From Skeletonema tropicum (taxonomy: Eukaryota; Bacillariophyta; Thalassiosirophyceae; Thalassiosirales; Thalassiosiraceae): 64,000 nucleotides of DNA. The position numbers were made by a program, and so were the translations under genes. Shown here in pieces: positions 1 through 11,200 of this stretch. Every line of letters starts with the position of its first letter. Positions within the stretch are counted from its first letter, which is position 1. Under the pieces are notes generated by a model. That model was not told the origin of the DNA. It saw nothing but the letters and a program-made list of their open reading frames with translations, and did no database searches. The stretch spans positions 1 to 64,000 of the forward strand of contig CM074132.1 in NCBI GenBank assembly GCA_037178625.1. The letters run 5' to 3'.

Positions 1-242
1 GACGTCCCTCCTCTGCGAGTTGGCTCGATATCCTTCCTGCTTTGGACCCAGTTGGACACTTGATTGCTCGCCCACCTTCTTCCCCCTATTTCACCACCTC
101 TACCTCCTTCTTTCCCAATATAATTATGATCTTCACTACTTCCAAACGCATGAGCAAAAAACATTGACGGCCAAAACAAACTCCCATAGTCTTCAACCTC
201 CTCATTCCGCATCACAGATTGGAGTTTCTCAATCCATCCCCA
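1..242. other. No gene seen; left flank of LINE tail
   Basis: I see no coding pattern, RNA gene or repeat in this stretch. It is the flank next to the terminal TGATATGATATG tail of the LINE fragment that follows. No convincing target-site duplication can be matched with the far side of that fragment. Confidence 0.5.
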
Positions 243-569
243 CATATCATATCACTTAGGAAATTAGGTAAATGTTTGCATTATCGCTACCTAGACATCA
301 TTGAACCAACAATTGGAGTCTTCATACGCGAGGGCAGAACCAAACAGCGTCGCAGTCGTCGGGACCACGGGAGAGGGTTGTCTCTCCTACCACAGCTCGT
401 TTGAAAGCCCGGGATATATTGACGTGGATGTCAATAAGCCTGTATACAGGCGAGATATACAACTAACAGGATTTTGCACGAGAGTATAAGCATATACCCA
501 TCTCTATCAGTGGTTTTTGACCGCGGTCCGTCGAAGTGCTGCCTGAGCCCGCTGGCGACGTATCAAGAA
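243..569 (-). mobile_element. 5'-truncated LINE copy: 3' tail only
   Basis: About 327 bp match 62690-63009 almost base for base in the same orientation, with small indels. The right-hand copy is the 3' end of a LINE whose ORF2 lies on the minus strand, so this is the 3' end of a second copy, cut at its 5' side near base 569. Such 5' truncation is typical of target-primed reverse transcription. Read on the minus strand both copies end in GTGATATGATATG, a short pentamer-like tail rather than poly(A). The last ORF2 codons do not read through here (changes around 505-530), so this copy is non-coding. Confidence 0.75.
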
Positions 570-3015
570 TCCCATTCCACACTCGTGTTGTCATACGCTG
601 CAGATGCAGAGAGGGAGCCTGGAATTAGTATGCCATCGTAGCTGGGGACCACTCGGAGGATGTGAGTGGATAGTCGTTGATTGTGCATGATAGATTGTGA
701 TGCGTATTGTCAATAGTAGTTGCACTCAGCCAATAATGAATATTGCTGCTCTCTATCTCTGATCATTATTCTTTGAGAGAACACTTCTTTTTCATATGCT
801 TTGACAGAAGAGCTCCAAAAACATCACTGCCGTGTCTTTTGATGGACCGTAGGGAGGATTTTCTTCACAGCTGATCATCATCAAGTTTAATGCGTTGCTT
901 CTGCTACTGGCAGAAAAAAAGTGTAGGAACAATCGGTGCGCGTGGATGTGGATGTGATGATGATGATGCATCGCAACCATACCCTCGGTAGCAGCGTCAG
1001 CATCAGGACATGACGTGACGTACCATTGTTTGAGAGGAGCACCGATTTTGAAACAATGGTGCGATCATCATCTTCTCTGTTGGATAATTGCATCATCATC
1101 TACTGTCTATTACTCCTACTTATTACTGATACTGTTGAATTGTTCCGTAGAGATGTTGCGTCTATCTGGCTCAGGCCTGATAAATAATGTCACAAGCAAT
1201 TAAGGAGACCGGTATTGGTTGTGCAACTAGAGCGAGAAGAGACCACTAGGAGCACTGGATATCATGGTGACTACTAAAGCTTACAGCAGGCTTACAGCTA
1301 AAGAAGAGTAAGAGTGGGCTATTCCGAAAGGTGATGATGGCATGGAGGCACCAACGTGCGACGTCATCTTGCATCTTGTGTGAGAGGATCAATCACGGGT
1401 TCTCACCGTGGTTGTTATTTGACACGTGTGAACAGGAAGGGTGCTTGTCGTAGCGGTATCAGGATACCGGAAGAGAGTCCATTCCCAGGCTTCAATGATG
1501 GCAGATATTTGATATCTGTGGCTCGGTGAATTTTTGATCCGGCGCAGCCGGATCAGCTGAAATGCTGCACAAAGAGAGGAAAGAAAGAAAGGGGAAAGGA
1601 GGGGGAAAGAAGAGGAGAAAGGGTAGGAGGATGTTGATGTATGCTCTGATTTGATTTCACTAGCTTTCAAGCTAGTTATACCTGCTTTTGCTCGATTCTA
1701 ATTGTTGTCATTTTTTGTTGGGCTCCATGCTGTGCCTTGCGATGCTTTACATCATTGCCACGTGCTCATTAGAGGGTATACTACCACATCAGTTCCATCT
1801 GTACCATACACGTTACGCGTGACGCCATGACCCATACTTGCATCCAAGCCAAATACCCCAAAGACAATGTAATCCTATTGCTCCTTTGTGTTCTTGATAT
1901 CAACTAAGTTGTGGTGCTTCATTGTTTCTCTCGGCTGATGCTGGACCTTCTTGGATGCTATCAAAGTACATAATGCTTTATTGCGGCTTCTGATCCGTCG
2001 TGGCTGGGCATGCACGGGATGTGGTCAGTGTGTCAGATGTCTTGTTCTAAGCCTCCTCGAGATTATGATTGATTGTCATGCCAGTCGAACGATTGCCATA
2101 CCAGTCGATTGTGGAGAAGTGATTCCTTGTCGTTTGTTTCAAATCGTTTTCTGAACCGTATCTATTGTAGGCATCTCTCCCTCTCCTCTTCTACGCTAGT
2201 GATTTTGATTGCCTCCGGCATCCGACATTAGAGTTGCATTCCATCTTAACCTTCTATCTATTATGACTAGACTGTTACTTGATTTGTTGAATGTTTCTAC
2301 ACTCTGGTGATTTGTACGGTCTACTCTCTGGTCTGACGTCTGACACTGTTTGTATTTATTTACCAAGACACTTAGCAGTGTTGTCATTATTGTTGTTGTA
2401 TTATCAATCACTGTCATCTTTGGCGTTGCGGCTGGTGACAATTAAATGCATCCCTGCAGGAGGTTTCGGTGGCTGCTAGAGTATGGGTCCTCTCTCTGTA
2501 GTTGCTGCATCTACGTGAACCGCAAACTACATGCATTTTTGCCTATTTTTGTATTCCGTGCAGTGTTGTCGAATAGCCTATGATCAAATTCACAAATCGA
2601 GCAGAATCTGCCAGGTAACCTGCGGCGATTATATAATGTGAGTTGCATTCATTCGGTTCCGTTCATTTCTATCTACTGACTGCCGCGCTGCTTTGTGTGT
2701 CGGCATCGGAGCGAGAGCGGAGGAAAACAAAAAACGAGCATAAACTTTCAGAGCAATTTCCTCGCACTTCTGATTAGCTACGCTTCTCCGAAAATGATAT
2801 CGAGAGTGATTGTGATTAGATGGATTGTCGGCTGTTGCATAAGTAGTAAGTTCTGGAGTCGATATTGCTTCCGCTGGAGTTGTTATGGCGAGGTCGACAT
2901 CGACATGGTCCTTATCCTTTGCAAAAGATCCAGTCTGAAATTTGGCGCGCCTCGAAAAGATCCATTTTAATGTGGCCGGGCCGATATTATTACGGGTAAA
3001 ATATGCTTGCCCGTT
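570..3015. other. About 2.4 kb with no supported gene
   Basis: Both strands contain only short open frames with no recognisable domain. The DNA is rich in GATGATGAT-like and purine tracts (1560-1630). A small inverted repeat, ACTAGCTT-TC-AAGCTAGT, lies at 1662-1679. A 178-codon minus-strand frame (2629-3165) overlaps the palindromic repeats at 3.0-3.15 kb, which supply its recurring Asn-Gly-Asp tripeptides. I do not accept it as a gene. Confidence 0.5.
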
Positions 3016-3150
3016 GTCGCCATTACTTTTGTGTGCGGCAAAGTTAGTGTCGCCATTAAAAGTAATGGCGACACCCGCTTTGAGTAAAAAGGGTTTTATT
3101 AGTGAGTTAGCTAGAAAGAGGCGGGTGAAATTGCTGTCGCCATTACTTTT
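3016..3150. repeat. Palindrome with dispersed 15-mer copies
   Basis: The 15-mer GTCGCCATTACTTTT occurs at 3016-3030 and 3136-3150 on the plus strand and inverted at 3058-3072. The inverted copy is part of a hairpin at 3047-3074, in which GTGTCGCCATTA and TAATGGCGACAC form a 12-bp perfect stem around a 4-base loop. The three copies within 135 bp look like the footprint of a small inverted-repeat element or a cluster of protein-binding sites. Confidence 0.6.
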
Positions 3151-3489
3151 TTTAGCCACCGCCATTCACCATCTGCCTCAATGATGGCTCCCAACTCCCA
3201 CCTCCCGCCGAGCCACATCACACGGAGCGAGCTCCAAAACAAGTGTAAATATTCACTTCGAGTAAAATTACAAAAATACTCGTCTTCTTTAGCTCCTACA
3301 ACCAAACCACTCTCTAGAGAAGTACATCTGACACTTTAGATTGGCAAGAACAAGATAAGTGTCCTCAGGGATATCAGTTGATCAAAGTTCTTTTCAGTGG
3401 TGCTTGGTTACGCTTGCCGAGAGTTGCTTTGATGATGTAAAGTAGAAAGGGGGAAGCCAGGGCGAACACCTAATTTTATAAAATTTTTA

Positions 3490-4095
3490 TGACCTTTCCA
3501 CAGTTGGCACGCCAAGTGGGCTAAGCAGTCTCATCTACTTTTCCCCCTATTCTGTGGAAATCTGTGGATGCAACTCGATTTTTTCACAATTTTGTTAGAG
3601 ATTTTAGTTAGAGAGCAGCTCTCAAGGCGAAAATTAAGTTTCAGGGAAGTGGTTTACATGCTAGCCCCGAGACACTATCCTTTAGGTGACTATTAAGTGA
3701 GTGTATACTGTGCTGTGTAGGTGTCGAAAGCGTATATTTTCGTCGAAATATGCATGTGAAGGTGCTCTCTAGCTTGGTAATATCTTTGATGGCTGACGGC
3801 CAAAATTTTTTACATGGCGAAAAGCCAGTGTACTCTCACATGCATTTCTCAGCGAGGAAATGGAATTTTCGGCCAGTCAACATATGTATAGAGTCGACAA
3901 TAAAGTCGACGAAAGGATGGTACTACTGGAAATGCATGCTAATCATCTTCCTGAAACTTAATTTTGGCAATGAGAGCTGCTCTCTAACTGAAATCTCTAA
4001 CAAAATTGTGAAAAAATTGAGTTGCGTCCACAGATTTCCACAGAATAGGGAAAAACGTAGATGAGGGATGAAAGGGGGCTGCCGTGGAAAGGTCA
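3490..4095. mobile_element. Fold-back (MITE-like) element, ~606 bp
   Basis: The two ends are long imperfect inverted repeats. TGACCTTTCCAC at 3490-3501 is the reverse complement of GTGGAAAGGTCA at 4084-4095. Complementarity continues inward through the ATTCTGTGGAAATCTGTGGA, TCACAATTTTGTTAGAGAT and AGAGAGCAGCTCTC blocks to a TTAAGTTTCAGG block near 3640 and 3955, and weakly beyond. No transposase frame fits inside, so this would be a non-autonomous element. No clear target-site duplication is visible. The superfamily cannot be named from these ends. Confidence 0.7.
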
Positions 4096-5224
4096 ATCTC
4101 ACCTTTCAATTCAGACTAGGACATAATGAATATAAAGACTGCTTTTGTAATCCTTTTTACATTTTACTTGCCTATTGCACTGTGCAGTGAGGTGACACGA
4201 AAGGCTACCAATGCCCAAACTCCAAGAGAAGCGCAATGGTGCCATGCCTGACGCTGCGGTGAGCATAATGACGTGCTGCGTTCCCACATTGATCCAAAAC
4301 GTCGAGAGTGGATATATCAAGTGCCACTTTAAAAGTACCAATAACGCTAGAAGAATCTTTATCAATGTGAAAAGAAATGTCTTGAATGCAATAAGCCACG
4401 AAGTCCTTATTACAAGTTAGGTTAGGAGTTTTTCCAGATGATGGTAGTAAGCAATATAACCGAACTCTTTATGATTCATTAATTACGAGTTTCGGTGGAG
4501 CTTAGCCACCTTCATCAGCGGTTCTAATTGCGTGGAGCAGGGCACATAAAAGAATGCGTGGAGACAGGCCACAAAAAATTTGAATCAATAAGTCTCAAGA
4601 ATGAGAAAAGGCGTGGCATCTGTCATTTCTGACAGTCATAAGTTTTGTTGGCATATCGTGGGCGTGGGCCAGCGTACAAGGCATATCTTTTCCATCGGGG
4701 AGATCCAAAGTAGCGTAGCTACCTACTTTGGATCCTCCCGATGGAAAAGAAGGGGAGGATGGTTTGGCAACCTCTCGGGGGGTAGAAATGATGATACCTT
4801 CCTCCCCTTAAACTTGTCTAACTTACGGTACGATAGGAGATTCCCAAGGTTAAGGTGGCGGCTGTAGCAAACTGTCATCTTGTCCGTGGGGGGAAAGTGG
4901 CTTTCTCACATCGGATACTCGTGGGGTGATTTGCCCATCGGTTGTACCATGTGTTTTTGCCACAATTCTTGCCAATGTTTCGCACGGGGGTCCTACTGGT
5001 GGTAAGGAATATGAAAGTAGATCGAGTCTCTCTTTCCTTTGACGGTAGGCTTGGACTTGGAAGCTGTCGTGGAGTAGTTGGCAATGTATACTTCAGCATT
5101 AGTAATGGCTTTGTCGAAGAGAGGCAGGAGGTTGGCTGGTTGGTGACCTCTGCTGATGTGTCAATGGTAGAAGTTGAAGATATGGCCATCGGCGTCGTCT
5201 CTGTCGGAGCAAAGCTAAATGGAT
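4096..5224. other. Unassigned flank upstream of the tandem array
   Basis: Apart from the hairpin at 4687-4749, nothing is recognised. Overlapping open frames of 103 codons (plus, 4942-5253) and 104 codons (minus, 4875-5189) exist, without known motifs. The plus-strand frame runs into the first array unit and ends in the same AGPSSSPF-stop peptide that closes a short frame across every unit boundary. This may be chance, or it may mark the gene end from which the array grew. Confidence 0.4.
4687..4749. repeat. Strong hairpin, 27-bp stem
   Basis: The left arm (4687-4713, beginning CTTTTCCATCGG) and right arm (4723-4749, ending CCGATGGAAAAG) are complementary over 27 positions with one mismatched column (GGGGAGATCC against GGATCCTCCC). 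The 9-base loop is CGTAGCTAC. It could be a miniature element, a hairpin RNA precursor or a two-sided transcription end. Nothing nearby decides between these. Confidence 0.65.
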
Positions 5225-8200
5225 ACGCAGGCCCATCGAGTTCGCCATTTTAGCATTGCATTGTGCATTGTTCATTCACTGCGCTGATCTCTAGATAAAC
5301 CCTTCTTGTCAACACGCACAAATTATTGCAATGCATCCGCCGACAACATGTTCGTCCTACTCATCTCAGGCTCAGGCTCTTCTCGATCACACGGTTGCGA
5401 CAACTGCAACAACCAAAAGCCCGCACCCGCAGCGAAATGATAAAAGTGATATGGATATGGCCGGCAGTTCTCCAAATAATGTCTCGCGCTCCTCTCCACA
5501 ACTACACAGCGTTGATGTGAAACCAAATAATTATAATTATCAAACGAGTCAACAGCAGCAGCAACAACAACAACAACATCTGACGAATAACAATCATCAT
5601 TATATATCACGCAATGCTACAAAAATCATCAAGGGTGAAATTCATAACGTTTGTCTCACCATGCGATCTGATCCTCGCTATTATATAAGTAGAAGTACTT
5701 CGAACAACTCCTCTTCCGATGGAGGTGATACAGCAGCAATGATGAGAAGAAGTCGATAGATTCGAATATGAAGATTGTCACCCTCCATTCCCTGGCAATC
5801 GACCTACTCATATACCTACACGCAGGCCCATCGAGTTCGCCATTTTAGCATTGCATTGTGCATTGTTCATTCACTGCGCTGATCTCTAGATAAACCCTTC
5901 TTGTCAACACGCACAAATTATTGCAATGCATCCGCCGACAACATGTTCGTCCTACTCATCTCAGGCTCAGGCTCTTCTCGATCACACGGTTGCGACAACT
6001 GCAACAACCAAAAGCCCGCACCCGCAGCGAAATGATAAAAGTGATATGGATATGGCCGGCAGTTCTCCAAATAATGTCTCGCGCTCCTCTCCACAACTAC
6101 ACAGCGTTGATGTGAAACCAAATAATTATAATTATCAAACGAGTCAACAGCAGCAGCAACAACAACAACAACAACATCTGACGAATAACAATCATCATTA
6201 TATATCACGCAATGCTACAAAAATCATCAAGGGTGAAATTCATAACGTTTGTCTCACCATGCGATCTGATCCTCGCTATTATATAAGTAGAAGTACTTCG
6301 AACAACTCCTCTTCCGATGGAGGTGATACAGCAGCAATGATGAGAAGAAGTCGATAGATTCGAATATGAAGATTGTCACCCTCCATTCCCTGGCAATCGA
6401 CCTACTCATATACCTACACGCAGGCCCATCGAGTTCGCCATTTTAGCATTGCATTGTGCATTGTTCATTCACTGCGCTGATCTCTAGATAAACCCTTCTT
6501 GTCAACACGCACAAATTATTGCAATGCATCCGCCGACAACATGTTCGTCCTACTCATCTCAGGCTCAGGCTCTTCTCGATCACACGGTTGCGACAACTGC
6601 AACAACCAAAAGCCCGCACCCGCAGCGAAATGATAAAAGTGATATGGATATGGCCGGCAGTTCTCCAAATAATGTCTCGCGCTCCTCTCCACAACTACAC
6701 AGCGTTGATGTGAAACCAAATAATTATAATTATCAAACGAGTCAAACAGCAGCAGCAACAACAACAACAACATCTGACGAATAACAATCATCATTATATA
6801 TCACGCAATGCTACAAAAATCATCAAGGGTGAAATTCATAACGTTTGTCTCACCATGCGATCTGATCCTCGCTATTATATATAAGTAGAAGTACTTCGAA
6901 CAACTCCTCTTCCGATGGAGGTGATACAGCAGCAATGATGAGAAGAAGTCGATAGATTCGAATATGAAGATTGTCACCCTCCATTCCCTGGCAATCGACC
7001 TACTCATATACCTACACGCAGGCCCATCGAGTTCGCCATTTTAGCATTGCATTGTGCATTGTTCATTCACTGCGCTGATCTCTAGATAAACCCTTCTTGT
7101 CAACACGCACAAATTATTGCAATGCATCCGCCGACAACATGTTCGTCCTACTCATCTCAGGCTCAGGCTCTTCTCGATCACACGGTTGCGACAACTGCAA
7201 CAACCAAAAGCCCGCACCCGCAGCGAAATGATAAAAGTGATATGGATATGGCCGGCAGTTCTCCAAATAATGTCTCGCGCTCCTCTCCACAACTACACAG
7301 CGTTGATGTGAAACCAAATAATTATCAAACGAGTCAACAGCAGCAGCAACAACAACAACAACAACATCTGACGAATAACAATCATCATTATATATCACGC
7401 AATGCTACAAAAATCATCAAGGGTGAAATTCATAACGTTTGTCTCACCATGCGATCTGATCCTCGCTATTATATAAGTAGAAGTACTTCGAACAACTCCT
7501 CTTCCGATGGAGGTGATACAGCAGCAATGATGAGAAGAAGTCGATAGATTCGAATATGAAGATTGTCACCCTCCATTCCCTGGCAATCGACCTACTCATA
7601 TACCTACACGCAGGCCCATCGAGTTCGCCATTTTAGCATTGCATTGTGCATTGTTCATTCACTGCGCTGATCTCTAGATAAACCCTTCTTGTCAACACGC
7701 ACAAATTATTGCAATGCATCCGCCGACAACATGTTCGTCCTACTCATCTCAGGCTCAGGCTCTTCTCGATCACACGGTTGCGACAACTGCAACAACCAAA
7801 AGCCCGCACCCGCAGCGAAATGATAAAAGTGATATGGATATGGCCGGCAGTTCTCCAAATAATGTCTCGCGCTCCTCTCCACAACTACACAGCGTTGATG
7901 TGAAACCAAATAATTATAATTATCAAACGAGTCAACAGCAGCAGCAACAACAACAACAACATCTGACGAATAACAATCATCATTATATATCACGCAATGC
8001 TACAAAAATCATCAAGGGTGAAATTCATAACGTTTGTCTCACCATGCGATCTGATCCTCGCTATTATATATAAGTAGAAGTACTTCGAACAACTCCTCTT
8101 CCGATGGAGGTGATACAGCAGCAATGATGAGAAGAAGTCGATAGATTCGAATATGAAGATTGTCACCCTCCATTCCCTGGCAATCGACCTACTCATATAC

Positions 8201-11200
8201 CTACACGCAGGCCCATCGAGTTCGCCATTTTAGCATTGCATTGTGCATTGTTCATTCACTGCGCTGATCTCTAGATAAACCCTTCTTGTCAACACGCACA
8301 AATTATTGCAATGCATCCGCCGACAACATGTTCGTCCTACTCATCTCAGGCTCAGGCTCTTCTCGATCACACGGTTGCGACAACTGCAACAACCAAAAGC
8401 CCGCACCCGCAGCGAAATGATAAAAGTGATATGGATATGGCCGGCAGTTCTCCAAATAATGTCTCGCGCTCCTCTCCACAACTACACAGCGTTGATGTGA
8501 AACCAAATAATTATAATTATCAAACGAGTCAACAGCAGCAGCAACAACAACAACAACATCTGACGAATAACAATCATCATTATATATCACGCAATGCTAC
8601 AAAAATCATCAAGGGTGAAATTCATAACGTTTGTCTCACCATGCGATCTGATCCTCGCTATTATATAAGTAGAAGTACTTCGAACAACTCCTCTTCCGAT
8701 GGAGGTGATACAGCAGCAATGATGAGAAGAAGTCGATAGATTCGAATATGAAGATTGTCACCCTCCATTCCCTGGCAATCGACCTACTCATATACCTACA
8801 CGCAGGCCCATCGAGTTCGCCATTTTAGCATTGCATTGTGCATTGTTCATTCACTGCGCTGATCTCTAGATAAACCCTTCTTGTCAACACGCACAAATTA
8901 TTGCAATGCATCCGCCGACAACATGTTCGTCCTACTCATCTCAGGCTCCGGCTCTTCTCGATCACACGGTTGCGACAACTGCAACAACCAAAAGCCCGCA
9001 CCCGCAGCGAAATGATAAAAGTGATATGGATATGGCCGGCAGTTCTCCAAATAATGTCTCGCGCTCCTCTCCACAACTACACAGCGTTGATGTGAAACCA
9101 AATAATTATAATTATCAAACGAGTCAACAGCAGCAGCAACAACAACAACAACAACATCTGACGAATAACAATCATCATTATATATCACGCAATGCTACAA
9201 AAATCATCAAGGGTGAAATTCATAACGTTTGTCTCACCATGCGATCTGATCCTCGCTATTATATAAGTAGAAGTACTTCGAACAACTCCTCTTCCGATGG
9301 AGGTGATACAGCAGCAATGATGAGAAGAAGTCGATAGATTCGAATATGAAGATTGTCACCCTCCATTCCCTGGCAATCGACCTACTCATATACCTACACG
9401 CAGGCCCATCGAGTTCGCCATTTTAGCATTGCATTGTGCATTGTTCATTCACTGCGCTGATCTCTAGATAAACCCTTCTTGTCAACACGCACAAATTATT
9501 GCAATGCATCCGCCGACAACATGTTCGTCCTACTCATCTCAGGCTCAGGCTCTTCTCGATCACACGGTTGCGACAACTGCAACAACCAAAAGCCCGCACC
9601 CGCAGCGAAATGATAAAAGTGATATGGATATGGCCGGCAGTTCTCCAAATGATGTCTCGCGCTCCTCTCCACAACTACACAGCGTTGATGTGAAACCAAA
9701 TAATTATAATTATCAAACGAGTCAACAGCAGCAGCAACAACAACAACAACATCTGACGAATAACAATCATCATTATATATCACGCAATGCTACAAAAATC
9801 ATCAAGGGTGAAATTCATAACGTTTGTCTCACCATGCGATCTGATCCTCGCTATTATATAAGTAGAAGTACTTCGAACAACTCCTCTTCCGATGGAGGTG
9901 ATACAGCAGCAATGATGAGAAGAAGTCGATAGATTCGAATATGAAGATTGTCACCCTCCATTCCCTGGCAATCGACCTACTCATATACCTACACGCAGGC
10001 CCATCGAGTTCGCCATTTTAGCATTGCATTGTGCATTGTTCATTCACTGCGCTGATCTCTAGATAAACCCTTCTTGTCAACACGCACAAATTATTGCAAT
10101 GCATCCGCCGACAACATGTTCGTCCTACTCATCTCAGGCTCAGGCTCTTCTCGATCACACGGTTGCGACAACTGCAACAACCAAAAGCCCGCACCCGCAG
10201 CGAAATGATAAAAGTGATATGGATATGGCCGGCAGTTCTCCAAATAATGTCTCGCGCTCCTCTCCACAACTACACAGCGTTGATGTGAAACCAAATAATT
10301 ATAATTATCAAACGAGTCAACAGCAGCAGCAACAACAACAACAACATCTGACGAATAACAATCATCATTATATATCACGCAATGCTACAAAAATCATCAA
10401 GGGTGAAATTCATAACGTTTGTCTCACCATGCGATCTGATCCTCGCTATTATATAAGTAGAAGTACTTCGAACAACTCCTCTTCCGATGGAGGTGATACA
10501 GCAGCAATGATGAGAAGAAGTCGATAGATTCGAATATGAAGATTGTCACCCTCCATTCCCTGGCAATCGACCTACTCATATACCTACACGCAGGCCCATC
10601 GAGTTCGCCATTTTAGCATTGCATTGTGCATTGTTCATTCACTGCGCTGATCTCTAGATAAACCCTTCTTGTCAACACGCACAAATTATTGCAATGCATC
10701 CGCCGACAACATGTTCGTCCTACTCATCTCAGGCTCCGGCTCTTCTCGATCACACGGTTGCGACAACTGCAACAACCAAAAGCCCGCACCCGCAGCGAAA
10801 TGATAAAAGTGATATGGATATGGCCGGCAGTTCTCCAAATAATGTCTCGCGCTCCTCTCCACAACTACACAGCGTTGATGTGAAACCAAATAATTATCAA
10901 ACGAGTCAACAGCAGCAGCAACAACAACAACAACAACATCTGACGAATAACAATCATCATTATATATCACGCAATGCTACAAAAATCATCAAGGGTGAAA
11001 TTCATAACGTTTGTCTCACCATGCGATCTGATCCTCGCTATTATATAAGTAGAAGTACTTCGAACAACTCCTCTTCCGATGGAGGTGATACAGCAGCAAT
11101 GATGAGAAGAAGTCGATAGATTCGAATATGAAGATTGTCACCCTCCATTCCCTGGCAATCGACCTACTCATATACCTACACGCAGGCCCATCGAGTTCGC

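Noticed and set aside
2629..3165. 178-codon minus-strand frame
   Set aside because: It runs through the palindromic 15-mer repeats, has no domain or homologous feel, and could be open by chance.
5323..5610. Minus-strand ~95-codon and plus-strand 64-codon frames repeated in each array unit
   Set aside because: They overlap the main polyQ frame in other frames and arise from the same low-complexity DNA (CAA repeats read as Val/Ala runs). There is no independent support.
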